DNA of 64,000 bases from Phymatolithon calcareum. Taxonomy: Eukaryota > Rhodophyta > Florideophyceae > Hapalidiales. The translations under genes and the position numbers were made by a program. The stretch is from NCBI GenBank assembly GCA_977006965.1, contig OZ345359.1, forward strand, positions 1,426,001 to 1,490,000, written 5' to 3'. Positions 11,395 to 20,378 of this stretch are shown here, in pieces. Positions within the stretch are counted from its first letter, which is position 1. Every line of letters starts with the position of its first letter. Under the pieces are notes generated by a model, which was not told the origin of the DNA, did no database searches, and saw only the letters and a list, made by a program, of their open reading frames with translations.

Positions 11395-11690
11395 TGATTT
11401 TTGAATTTGGAATAATTATGATTATAAAATAAAATTGCAAAACGCCCTCAGAAACACTCGTGAGATTAAAACGGAGATGCGTGTCAGTTGCTGCTCAAGC
11501 TTTTTTTTGCTTTGCTGAACTCTGTACAGCCAGGCTCGGTTGACGTAACCCTAGCTGCAGAAACCCTCCTGCTCGCAGGATAGAGCCCTAGGGCGGCTTT
11601 CCCGCAGGTGGTGTGGAATTTTAGCGAAATAAATCCTATATTCTTAGTAGCGTCGATCACTCTTGAAGCAAAACTTTGATATCCTTGCAC
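11395..11690 (-). repeat. Dispersed repeat family P, diverged copy
   Basis: Carries the family block AACGCCCTCAGAAACACTC, then TGCGTTTCAG-like and CCCTAGCTGCAGAAACCCTC segments. Other copies are at 22907-23189 (same orientation) and 23560-23770 (opposite). In the minus-strand sense the element ends GAGGGCGTTTAATAAATT followed by A-rich sequence, like a SINE or a 5'-truncated LINE tail. Confidence 0.55.
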
Positions 11691-11859
11691 TAATTTGTTG
11701 TTGATTTTTCAACGATTTGCGCGACGTCAAGTTATCGGCCTTGGCGTCATTGTTATCCTGACTCATATTCAGAAAATAAGTACGCGCACTGTTCGCAGCA
11801 TTGCGAAAACCGAAATTCGAAAATGGGCTTACGCCAAGTACAGCTGACGTATAGACAAA

Positions 11860-12030
11860 GCAGAGCTTTATTGCTAACAGTTAGGAAGAAAGTGACTATC
11901 TTCTGCTTAGATTACGGCAGGGCGTAATTCCGTTAGCTATTAGGAAACCACTCCTTCTTCTCTGCCTGCCTGTCGAAACAAGATTCGATTCCATCCGGAG
12001 CAAACGTACTGGTTCCACGACAAATGTGCA
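11860..12030 (-). repeat. Dispersed repeat family Q, diverged copy
   Basis: About 160 bases resemble the insertion at 28248-28547. The shared blocks are TCTGCTTAGATTACGGCAG, GGAAACCACTCCTTCTTCTC and GATTCCATCCGGAGCAA. This copy is diverged, so it is the older of the two. Confidence 0.5.
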
Positions 12031-12347
12031 TTTTTTAAACTGAACGTGGTTTTTTGATAAAAAAGAGTGATTTTTCTGAATTAACTTAATCGCGGGAACA
12101 AATTAGAGTCTATCCATTTATGCACGCGTTGCTTCGCCAACGGTTCCAGCCATTTTTACGCCGACTATCTTTAGAGACTCTGGTGTAGGGCTCTATGTTG
12201 TCCCATCCAGTGCATGCAAACTTTTAGGTATTGTCAGCTTCTGGCTGTCTCCCAAAAAGGCAAGCACATGTATGATGAGTGAGACACGTGGAAGTATATT
12301 GCAGGGTGTTGAGTGTTAAAAAAATAGCTGTCAAGTCGTAAAATCAT

Positions 12348-12385
12348 GGATCTGTACAGTATGCCATGGCATACTGTACAGATCC
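12348..12385. repeat. Perfect 38-bp palindrome
   Basis: A perfect dyad of 19 bases per arm with no spacer, centred on CCATGG; the left arm begins GGATCTGTACAGTATGCC. It lies about 350 bases upstream of the start codon of the Rossmann-fold gene. It could be a cruciform, a regulatory dyad, or another product of the process behind the hairpins at 16 kb. Confidence 0.85.
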
Positions 12386-12730
12386 GCCGCGAGATGACCA
12401 ATCACTCGGCTGGTAGCGTCAATTCTCTGAAGTCGAGATTTAAGATTTGCTCAGTAAAGAGCCAATGTATGGCGCGGTTTCCACGGCTGATCTGCATCTG
12501 TGCACGGTGCGGAACCCGAATTCCTCTTTTGTACCGAAAGTGCAGTTCGTGTATTCCGCACCCACTTCTGGTCCACGCCAAGCCCCACCATATTCAACGC
12601 AAACGTCTTTGTTCACTGCACACCGCAATCCTCGCGAGCACAAAGGGGACTTCTAAACTTGCAATCCAAGCGCCCCGTTTTGATCCGATACACGTATCCT
12701 GCGGAAACATTCTGGTCATTCACCAGCACA

Positions 12731-13489
12731 ATGGCCTCTGCCCCAACTCGGGTCGTTGCCATCATCTACGCGACAAAAGGCGGTATGGGTGACGTCGGCA
12801 AGTTCGCCGCTGCACACGCCCTCAAGGACCCTACCGTCACCCCCCGTGTCATCAGCATGGCGGCAGGGTCAGTAGAGGGTGGCGGAGACTGGGTCGATGT
12901 AGACGTCACAGACACCGAATTGGCCGCGCAGCTAAAAGCTGACTTCGAAAGCATTTCAGTGCAACACATTGACATTGAAGCTGCCGACGCACAGGCGAAG
13001 CTCGAGACAGCGTTCGAAGGCGTACATGCAGTTGTTGCCTGCCTCGGCAGCCGACAGCCAGGGTTTGGACGTTGGATCACGACCGGTGCAACTACCGTGC
13101 TCAAGGCCATGGAAAAGGCGGATGTCAAACGACTCGTACAGCTATCGTCGATGGGTATTGGCGATGATTTCATGCCACGTAACGCTGTTAGCATGCTCTG
13201 GGCTGGTATGCTGCGCACCATTGCGCGTAGTCGTTGGAAGGACCTGATGAACATGGAGCAGGTTGTACAACATAGTTCGGTTAACTATCTTCTCGTTCGT
13301 CCGGTCGGGCTTACCCCTTCGGAGCCCGCCAGGGGCAGCTGGAAACTGCTTACTTCGCGTGATGATGGTAGGCTGGGAATCAGTGTTGCAAAATCGGATT
13401 GTGCAGCTTTTTTGCTGCAGGAGGCGCTTAATCCGAGCCATATCCGTACGGCTGTGACCATCGGACAGCCTAAAAAGGGCTCTTCGTGA
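12731..13489 (+). CDS. Atypical SDR / NAD(P)-binding Rossmann protein (NmrA- or BLVRB-like)
   Basis: Intronless, 252 residues. The start is ATG 12731 in a good context (CACAATGGCC). The open frame extends upstream, but that part is unlike the rest and overlaps the leader. The N-terminus has beta-strand VVAIIYATKGGMGDVGKFAA with GxxGxxG spacing for dinucleotide binding. The middle has GVHAVVACLGSRQPGFGRW and the strand LVQLSSMGIGDDF, and the second half has YLLVRPVGLT, all typical of atypical short-chain dehydrogenases of the NmrA/biliverdin-reductase-B type. The usual YxxxK pair is not obvious, as in many members. The substrate is unknown; a cytosolic oxidoreductase or redox sensor is the family expectation. 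Confidence 0.75.
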   Translation: MASAPTRVVAIIYATKGGMGDVGKFAAAHALKDPTVTPRVISMAAGSVEGGGDWVDVDVTDTELAAQLKADFESISVQHIDIEAADAQAKLETAFEGVHAVVACLGSRQPGFGRWITTGATTVLKAMEKADVKRLVQLSSMGIGDDFMPRNAVSMLWAGMLRTIARSRWKDLMNMEQVVQHSSVNYLLVRPVGLTPSEPARGSWKLLTSRDDGRLGISVAKSDCAAFLLQEALNPSHIRTAVTIGQPKKGSS

Positions 13490-14876
13490 AGTGCAAGAGT
13501 TATCATATTGCCTTGTCCATTGCCGATGATCAATGTAGCCGCATAACTTACCTTGTTGATTCACTAATTTTGCAGATCGATCACTGCTTACGTGCGGAAG
13601 ATATCCGTGAATGCAAGGGCAATAGATACACTGGATTTTCAAGATCCTCTTTTTCGTGAGATTTGCACCGCGGAGACCTGTCGTTCCGCTACTCAACTTG
13701 GCTAGCATTGTGTTTTCCGTACTAAGTATCACCCTCGTGGGAAAACGCGATGGATCAATGCAGAATGAAGCCTTTGCGGATGTTGTATTTCCGCTTTCTT
13801 TGTTAGAGAATTCGTCTCAGTGTACTACATGATTGTCCAGCGCACCAAGTCGTCGTCCCTAACTATGTGGACTGCTCACGACGAATCGAATTGTTGTCCT
13901 TTGTCGCTACAGAAGCATGTGCCGGCCAGTACTTCGGAATTCAAGAAGAGCGCAAGTAGCTGTGTCAGGTATCTGAAGAGTTGGTTTTTAGAAACGAAAT
14001 ATTGTGAGATGTATTGGGAAAAGGCTGACAGCAACACGTCCCGGCTGCTCGTATATGCTGAGTAGCCCTTACATCGGAAATACCGGCGAGGAAACCTGTA
14101 TCGTCCTTATTATAGAATTACTTCCCAGTATTCGTTCTTTTGCCTCTTTATTCCGATTTTGTACTTGCTTTGATTTCGTTTGATTGGCGCTTTTGAGAGT
14201 AGTGTACCAGTGTGTAGTGTAGCCGTCAGATGGGAATGTATTCCACAGATGTTGTTGACAGGCTGCGGTTGAAAAAAACTATACACTAGCGTTGTACTAT
14301 AGTGTGAAAAACATAATCACGAATATTGCTCTTCTTAGAAGTTGGCTGGACGTGACCCAGAATTTCCTTCATGGCTGATTCTGGTTCAGGGAAGCGTCGA
14401 ACTTTACAAGGCACGCTTGCGATAGTTGCCACATCATGCGGAAACTATCACAAGCGTGTCGTGTTCGCCATTGGCCGAAAGTGCACCAAAGTGTGCTTGG
14501 GCCTTTTCAAATGCTAACGCGCAATGTACTTGGCCAATAGCTGCACGAATTGATGTTTCTAAAACACTGCAAACGTATCAATTGTGAGACTCATAGCACG
14601 GAATTTGTTGCCCGTTTCCACGAAGAATAACAAAAAGCGCTCAGCAAGTCGATTTCGAGTGTATACATTCTATTAGCACTTACTTCATTTTTTCCGTCGC
14701 TCTGCAATCATCATTTCTCCTCCTTTCGACAAGCAATGCATACGGAAATGGCTACAGAGGATGTCTTTCTTCCATTTTAGTGTCACAAAAAACAGCATAA
14801 AACCGGATGCCGTATGCGCCACCGGCAGACTTCAACCAACAGACTACCAAAACCCAGCGGAACAAGAACACTAACA
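13490..14876. other. Intergenic, no gene seen
   Basis: Between the Rossmann gene and the starch-binding gene only short unsupported ORFs occur. The last 150 bases presumably hold the promoter and leader of the starch-binding gene. Confidence 0.4.
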
Positions 14877-15982
14877 ATGGGGTCACATTGGAGAACCTTA
14901 ATCGAATTCATCTGGCCATATCCCGCCGTATCCGTATCACTCAAGACGTCTTTAGACGATTGGAAGCGAGAGCTACCACTCACTCGCTCATCAGATGATG
15001 GCCTATTTCATCTCTCCGGACTTGCCTCAGAAGGGGTTTTTGAATACAAATACATTGTAGACGAAGAATGGCGGTAAGTGCGTCAGCAATCACAATGTTC
15101 CTCATCATTTGTCTTCCAAGTCTAACCATTTCTGATGGCCATGGCGTTTTCTTCGTTACAGCCATGACCCGAGCTGTCCAACCAATACGGACAGCAGTCA
15201 GAATGTGAACAACTACAGGGTTGTTGCGAGAGGGAACGAACGGACTGCGCCGGCAACTTTTACTTGGAGCGAGTCGGCCACATCGGTCACTGTTTTCGGG
15301 TCGTGGGACGATTGGAGAGTAGGTATTGATCTTGAGAAGGGGGAGGCTGGGGGATTTTTCGGGGCCGGCAGACAACCACCCGGCGTTTATCAATTCAAAT
15401 TCCTTGTCGATGGGATATGGAGGTAAGTCCGATTGTACTCGCTTCCATTCCACAAGTTTCATGTACTGACCATTCTTGTATTCCATTGTTTTGTCTTTAT
15501 ACAGAGTGAATCCGTATCTTCCGACGGTTGTTGATGATGAAGGGAACGTCAACAATGTTGTCGACGTGCCATCCCAATTGCCGAATTTCCAGCCCCAGGC
15601 CTATGAGGAGCACATCGAGTTCGATCATTGGGACCCGTCTTCAGAGTTTATGCTCACGTTTGACTTCCAGATGAGCTTATCAGGAAGCTGGGACAAATGG
15701 ACGTCATCCCTCACTTTCGGCCGCAACGAAGATGGAGATTTCCAGTGCATCGCCTTCGTGCCCCCTGGCATCCACCAATTTAAGCTCTTCAACGGACTAG
15801 ACTGGTTGTAAGTTAACTTCACACTTCTATTTAGCCTGCCACAGTTTTCCGTCGCTAACTGCCATGTTTCTTTGTCGTGACACCACGGTAGCATCCACCC
15901 GGACTTTCCCACGGCGATGGACGAGAACGGCAACGTTAATAACGTAGTCGTAGTTCTTCCTTTTCACCGGGAATATAGTTAA
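14877..15982 (+). CDS. Protein with three tandem AMPK-type glycogen/starch-binding domains (CBM48)
   Basis: Four exons: 14877-15073, 15162-15422, 15505-15807, 15892-15982, giving 283 residues. Every intron is GT-AG and 82-88 bases long. Start taken at MGSHWRTL, where domain 1 begins; an in-frame ATG at 14814 adds 21 basic residues. Each domain shows the family pattern: a WxxD..W strand (FGSWDDWRV, LSGSWDKWTS), a G.F.YKY/QFKFLVDG.W strand, and P..T..D..GNVNN. No catalytic domain is attached, so the protein probably tethers something to storage glucan or acts as an adaptor. All three introns are phase 2 at the same codon of the domain (just after the Trp of VDG-W), which shows growth by exon duplication. 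Confidence 0.85.
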
Positions 15983-16108
15983 CTGCGCAGTACTATAGTA
16001 GCTTTCTTCCAGATATTTGGATATCAATAAAAAGCTTGAGCATGCCAACTCCCAGGGCGCTCGCAGTTTGCTAAGTATAATATGTGCAGTGATAATTTCG
16101 TGACGTTG

Positions 16109-16202
16109 TTTTGACAGAGAAAGATTTCTCAGGACGCGGAGCAGGATACCCAAAAGTTCTGGGTATCCTGCCCCGCGTCCCAAGAAGCTTTCTCTGTCAA
16201 AA
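16109..16202. repeat. Hairpin 1: 43-44 bp arms, 7-nt loop
   Basis: Left arm 16109-16152 begins TTTTGACAGAGAAAG and ends GCAGGATACCCA. The right arm 16160-16202 mirrors it with a few mismatches in the middle. Loop AAAGTTC. Confidence 0.85.
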
Positions 16203-16205
16203 TGT

Positions 16206-16276
16206 TACGCGCGCACCGCATCGGCAAGCCTTACTTCTGGCCCAGAAGTAAGGCTTGCCGATGCGGTGCGCGCGTA
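16206..16276. repeat. Hairpin 2: perfect 35-bp arms, 1-nt spacer
   Basis: Left arm TACGCGCGCACCGCATCGGC and on to TTCTGG at 16240; right arm 16242-16276 is its exact reverse complement. Only one base separates the arms. It begins 4 bases after hairpin 1 ends. Confidence 0.9.
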
Positions 16277-16357
16277 GCAGCAACGGCCTTACCTGTCGCA
16301 AATTCGAGGTCTGTGCTAGTTGGTTTGTGTCATAGAGCGCGTGGCTTCGGCATTGCT

Positions 16358-16435
16358 GGTTCTGGAGTTTGCGTATATGGAGTTATCGTTTCGTGTACAC
16401 GTAACGACAACCCCAAATACGCAAACTCCGAAACC
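16358..16435. repeat. Hairpin 3: 39-bp arms, no spacer, inside Copia leader
   Basis: Arms 16358-16396 and 16397-16435 meet at GTGT/ACAC and differ at about 6 of 39 positions. The left arm is in the orientation of the surrounding Copia remnant; the right arm is the inverted copy. The right arm is closer to the intact element's sequence. Confidence 0.85.
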
Positions 16436-16449
16436 ATGTGTGGAGCGCA

Positions 16450-16549
16450 CCGGAAAGCGCCTCTGGTGAAAGTCCTCTGAATGTGCTACGGAGGTTAACG
16501 TTATCCACCATAGCGCACTCAGAGAACTTTCACCAGAGGCGCTTTCCGG
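16450..16549. repeat. Hairpin 4: 50-bp arms, no spacer, inside Copia leader
   Basis: Begins CCGGAAAGCGCCTCTGGTG and ends with its mirror image. About 6 of 50 positions differ. As in hairpin 3, the inverted arm is the one nearer to the intact Copia leader (47.40-47.46 kb). Confidence 0.85.
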
Positions 16550-16744
16550 CTTAAGACATGTCTACTGCTTTATTGGAATGGTGGAACTCTTGCTATTTGT
16601 AGGCTAGAGCGCTAATATGCCTGTCGGCTAGGTGGAATGGTATGCCGCGTGCTTGGTTCTCCAGCCAGACTTGTGGCTGGCAAGTCATGCGATCACTACT
16701 GTGCGCTATGCACTCGAGTCTCCCAACATGTGGGCGATGCAGGA

Positions 16745-16827
16745 CTGAAACCCGTTGTTTCTTGTCTTCTCGACATTGATTGCTAGTTGCAATCAATGTC
16801 GAGAAGACAAGAAACAACGGGTTTCAG
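16745..16827. repeat. Hairpin 5: perfect 39-bp arms, 5-nt loop
   Basis: Left arm CTGAAACCCGTTGTTTCTTG to CATTGATTGC (16745-16783); right arm 16789-16827 is its exact reverse complement. Loop TAGTT. It starts at the outer edge of the Copia LTR remnant. Confidence 0.9.
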
Positions 16828-17255
16828 GTGGCTCCGTCTCGCGCACTGCCGGCTGTTGATCATAACAAGCCAGCAAATTCGTAGACAGTCTAACTGGCTC
16901 TGGATGAGCGCGGCTTCATACACCATCGCCGGTGGCCAGATTCGGAAAGGTATAAATACGACAGAACCCGAGCACAACATTGTGTCGGATGGCACTCGGA
17001 AGGAACATCAACAAGTTTTGGTCGGCTCAGAGCTCCTTCGGGAGCACACGGAGAGAAGTGGCCGGTGTAGGCGTCGCGCCATGCCTTGTCTCCGTTTCAG
17101 GAAACCAGCGGTCGTAACGGATCACCACGACTAATTGGTGGTGTGACGACAATCTTGAACAGCACGTGGACCTTCGCGAGGTTCTACAACGCTGGGCGTG
17201 AGAGAGCAAATATATTCTTCTTTTGCTCTGAACTGTTCACTGCCGTCGTGCCACA

Positions 17256-17321
17256 TTACCTTCTTCATAGTCAGCGGCACGGATGGCTGGCCATCGGTGC
17301 CGTCGACTAAGATGAAGGTAA
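17256..17321. repeat. Hairpin 6: 31-bp arms, 4-nt loop
   Basis: Left arm TTACCTTCTTCATAGTC to GGATGG, loop CTGG, right arm CCATCGG to GAAGGTAA. About 6 of 31 positions differ. Confidence 0.75.
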
Positions 17322-17351
17322 GGCCGTTGCCGCTATGCGCGCACCGCAGCG

Positions 17352-17385
17352 CCAAGGTTGACGGCCAGATGGCCGTCAACCTTGG
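17352..17385. repeat. Hairpin 7: perfect 15-bp arms, 4-nt loop
   Basis: CCAAGGTTGACGGCC, loop AGAT, then the exact reverse complement. The right arm overlaps the primer-binding-site-like motif at 17383-17394. Confidence 0.85.
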
Positions 17386-17394
17386 TATCAGAGC
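17383..17394 (+). promoter_or_regulatory. LTR-element primer binding site-like motif (tRNA-iMet 3' end)
   Basis: TGGTATCAGAGC is the classical site complementary to the 3' end of initiator tRNA-Met, placed directly after the 5' LTR in many LTR retrotransposons. No LTR pair is recognised here, so this may mark a remnant of a second, unrelated LTR element upstream (16.85-17.38 kb). Confidence 0.45.
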
Positions 17395-18388
17395 CTGGCA
17401 TGGTCCGAGGGATAGCTTTAGATAGATGAATAAACAACTTTACATAGGTCTAAGGAACCGCACTGCTGGTGAGACAGGATCTCCAGGGCACGCACCAACC
17501 GCACTACCCCTTTAATAGGCATGGGCGCCAACCGCACGCAAGTTCTGGATCAGAGTCCCACCAGGTTGAATTGAAGACCTTTATATGACAGGGGTGGGTG
17601 GGTGGAACAAAACAATCGATCTCTCTTGGAGCCAAGTCGATTCAAGAGCGCCGTCGTGGGGACAGCACCAGCGCGCGTAATGTCGTAGATCGTCTGATGT
17701 GCAACTTGCTCGTAGGCTTGACTCGACGACGACCGGAATTAGAGATGCGTCGATGTAACAGCGGATGTCTACAACTTTGCTTGCTATGTCGGAGACAATC
17801 GCGCCAAGCTTGCAAGTTAAAATTCACAGCCCTTCCCGCGCAAGCCGATCATTCGCAACGCCCACTTCCAGTAGCATGGCACATATTCGAATTGCATCGA
17901 GACAAAGTTGCGGTAGGAAGTCTTATGAGAGCCACAAGTGCATAGACAGTGTCGCAACGGCCTAATGCGTAAGATACGGCGTCCATTCTAGAGTGTCACA
18001 TTGAGTTGGTGGCAGACACAGGGATCAATAAGTATTGGTGTTATCGATCCACCAACGACATGTGAACTATCCTACCCTCCGGATACTCCGTCTTACCTTG
18101 CAGTTGGTCTCGCCCCTTATCCGTCTGAGCCTGCAAAAGTGTGTTTTGTCAAAATGGCAATATAGCATACATAAACTATGTGACTTCGTATCGATCTTTT
18201 AAACGCATTGCACCTTCGTCGGTCAAACGGCCGTTTGGCGAGCTTTGGATAGCTTCCCCGCTTCGATGCTGACAATCACTATTACTTTATATCACGCCGA
18301 AGCTATTTCGCCTCAGCAGTTCGGCTGGTACAAATCAAAAAAGAATCACCAATAACATGTATAAACTACTGTCTGTACAAGAAAACCT
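17395..18388. other. No gene seen
   Basis: Only short ORFs without recognisable content. A short GTGGGTGGGTGG run lies near 17592, similar to one near 350. Confidence 0.4.
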
Positions 18389-19309
18389 CTACCGTTGATA
18401 CAATCCGCATTGACAAGTCGGAGTGCCATGCAAATTGCGGTGCATTCCCCTCGTCCTTCCGGACGGTCCCCCCGCTCGCACCGGCGTTTCCTGTCGCGGC
18501 GAATACTTTGCCCCGCAGCGTATGCAAAACGCGACACCGCACACACAAACGCAATAGTTGCAACTCCAGGAAGAGTCCCTGCTTGCGAGCGCCCGGCATC
18601 CCGGACATCTCGTCCAACCCCTACGCGCTGCGAGCTGCGCAAGAAGTTCTTCGTCATTACCCAAGCCTGGCTGACATTCAACGCCCGTATGTGCTGTGCC
18701 GCCGCACTCGCCGCAAGTGCCACGCGAGCAGAACGGGCATTGAAACTCGCCCTGACGCTCACCTTCGATTGAGAACGGCTCACCACACGCAGAATTCGCG
18801 CAGTACACAACGGGACCAGCAGCGGCGGCCGCCAGAGCCTCGTCTAGCCGCTTCGCCGCTTCACCGCGCAGCAGCTGCACACAAACCGCGCCGTCCAACT
18901 TGTCCTCACACTCGGGGCAGGGCACAGGCGCACGCCGCGCAGCTGCCGCGTGTTCCAGATAGGTTTGCAGACAGGATGCACAAGCTCCGTGCGCGCACGG
19001 TCCTGGGCGGACACGCGTTGATAGTGGCTTCGTTTCCAGACAGATGGGGCAAGCGAATGTTCCCGCTGGATCACCTGAGTGGTCTGCTCCAGATGAGGCA
19101 TCTGCGGATTGCAGACTGTTCGATGTAGTCGAATGTGGAGGGTGCTGTGGGGGGTGCTGTGCGGCACGGGGTTCAGATGGTTCTTCTGCTCCTCTGGCGG
19201 GCTCTGGCGGTGCCCCGGCCACCTCTTGCTCGAGCGGGATGTAGTTAGTTGGGTCGAGAACCTGTAAACTGCTGAAGAAGAGAGAGAGAAGTGAGCCGTC
19301 TTGCTCCAT
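18389..19309 (-). CDS. RBR-type (RING-IBR-RING) E3 ubiquitin ligase
   Basis: Intronless, 306 residues, ATG at 19307-19309. Residues 30-82 are a Pro/Ala/Ser-rich linker. RING1 runs from C87-P-I-C90 through GPCAHGACASC to C131-P-E-C134. The in-between domain covers about 170-212 (YCANSACGEPF, CPFCSRGTCGECGGTAHTG). RING2 begins C235-P-G-C238 and holds SSWSC250NYCVCVC and FCIRCG; C250 sits where the thioester-forming Cys of RBR ligases lies. Family function is transfer of ubiquitin from E2 to this Cys and then to substrate. No targeting or substrate domain is visible. Its start lies about 200 bases from that of the divergent kinase gene. Confidence 0.8.
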   Translation of the reverse strand: MEQDGSLLSLFFSSLQVLDPTNYIPLEQEVAGAPPEPARGAEEPSEPRAAQHPPQHPPHSTTSNSLQSADASSGADHSGDPAGTFACPICLETKPLSTRVRPGPCAHGACASCLQTYLEHAAAARRAPVPCPECEDKLDGAVCVQLLRGEAAKRLDEALAAAAAGPVVYCANSACGEPFSIEGERQGEFQCPFCSRGTCGECGGTAHTGVECQPGLGNDEELLAQLAARRGWTRCPGCRALASRDSSWSCNYCVCVCGVAFCIRCGAKYSPRQETPVRAGGPSGRTRGMHRNLHGTPTCQCGLYQR

Positions 19310-19505
19310 GGCGGGCCGCGAGCGCGAACAAAAATGTCATTCACCGGTTTGACTTTGCTGAGTTTCTCACATTCCTTCGTCTCAGTTCCTTGTGGAAGAT
19401 GCAGGCAGTAACAAATCAGATGCGCACCAGTTTGCACCAATCAGCTCTTCAATGTGATCATAAGTCTTGGGGATCAAAAATAAGAAATTATTCTTCCCAA
19501 AACTG
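19310..19505. promoter_or_regulatory. Shared divergent intergenic region
   Basis: The RBR gene reads left and the kinase gene reads right from this interval of under 200 bases, so it must hold both core promoters. No TATA box stands out. This is an inference from gene layout only. Confidence 0.35.
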
Positions 19506-20378
19506 ATGCCCAAATGCGCAGGGCTTGAAATGTTTATTGACTGCGCAACGTTACGAAACTGTATAATGTGCACCACAACTTGCCCGCCTTTCGCCATATA
19601 CGCGCCGCTCGATGTTTGGCGTGCACCCCGTCTTGGGACCTCATGGAGACAGCGTTGTGGGCGTGCACTGACGCCTGTGTGCTGTGCGGAGAGCGCGGAC
19701 ACCGAAACGGGAGAAGCTTCAGTTTCAAGAATAGCGGTACCGATAGCAGCTCGAATTGTAGAGCTACAAGCTGCACGACAAAAACCGGGGCGACTGTTGT
19801 TCGGAGTGACAGGTGGTCCTGGAAGCGGCAAGTCGAGCGTGGCGAATGCAGCTGCAGAGTTGATCGGACCTGAGTGCGCGGTTGTCTACATGGATGGATT
19901 CCACTACTCGCGGGCAACTCTCAATACTTTTCGAAACGTGAAAGATGCTTATGCGCGGCGTGGCGCCCCTTTTACGTTCGACGTGGCTGCATTTGTCAGT
20001 TTGTTGCGCGCAGTGCGGGCAGGTAATGAAGTGAGTTTACCAGTGTTTGACCATGCCGTTAAGGACCCGTGCGATGGTCCTCTACTTGACAGGAGTGTAC
20101 GAGCAGTTGTGGTAGAGGGCAATTATCTGCTGCTAGAGGAAGGCTTATGGGGAGAAGTAGTGGATGTCCTAGAGGAGGCGTGGTTCCTTGACGTGCCCAT
20201 CGATCTGGCCATGCAACGTGTGCTTTCAAGGCATGTTAAGGAAATGGGGGTCAGCGTGAAACAGGCGAAGGAGAGGGTGGAGGGAAATGACAGGGTCAAT
20301 GCAGTGCTTGTAGAGCGCAGCAAGATGAGAGCAGACTTCTGTATCGATCATCGTGCGAGAGTTACCCGCTTGGGTTAG
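19506..20378 (+). CDS. P-loop nucleoside/metabolite kinase (uridine kinase/PanK-like fold), possibly organellar
   Basis: Intronless, 290 residues from ATG 19506; an ATG at 19566 is an alternative. About 95 N-terminal residues precede the domain and are low in acidic residues at first, compatible with an organelle transit peptide. The kinase core starts GVTGGPGSGKSSVANAAAEL (Walker A), then VVYMDGFHYS with the acidic substrate/Mg region, PVFDHAVKDP, VVVEGNYLLLEEGLW (the Walker B-like strand of the uridine kinase/phosphoribulokinase group) and a lid region VLSRHVKEMGVSVKQAKERVEGND. This pattern matches YFH7/FrcK-type kinases of unknown physiological substrate. Specificity cannot be told from sequence. 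Confidence 0.8.
   Translation: MPKCAGLEMFIDCATLRNCIMCTTTCPPFAIYAPLDVWRAPRLGTSWRQRCGRALTPVCCAESADTETGEASVSRIAVPIAARIVELQAARQKPGRLLFGVTGGPGSGKSSVANAAAELIGPECAVVYMDGFHYSRATLNTFRNVKDAYARRGAPFTFDVAAFVSLLRAVRAGNEVSLPVFDHAVKDPCDGPLLDRSVRAVVVEGNYLLLEEGLWGEVVDVLEEAWFLDVPIDLAMQRVLSRHVKEMGVSVKQAKERVEGNDRVNAVLVERSKMRADFCIDHRARVTRLG

Larger units (their letters stand above)
16310..16750 (-). mobile_element. Copia remnant: LTR plus leader, interrupted by hairpins
   Basis: Read on the minus strand, 16749-16567 matches the LTR of the intact Copia element at 47-52 kb (shared blocks include TTTATTGGAATGGTGGAACT and GTCATGCGATCAC on the plus strand here). About 16310-16566 matches its leader and gag start. Hairpins 3 and 4 are inserted into the leader match. 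The copy is diverged and fragmentary, with no open frame. Confidence 0.65.

Noticed and set aside
12346-12792. ORF overlapping the palindrome and the 5' region of the Rossmann gene
   Set aside because: Starts inside the palindrome, has no domain, and is out of frame with the strong downstream gene.
16202-16480. 92-codon ORF through hairpins 2 and 3
   Set aside because: It exists only because the hairpins and the Copia leader lack stops; no protein-like features.
18395-19128. Plus-strand ORFs opposite the RBR gene
   Set aside because: Shadows of the GC-rich coding strand; no domain and no start context.
19382-19917. Minus-strand ORFs opposite the kinase
   Set aside because: Antisense shadows of a clear P-loop kinase.
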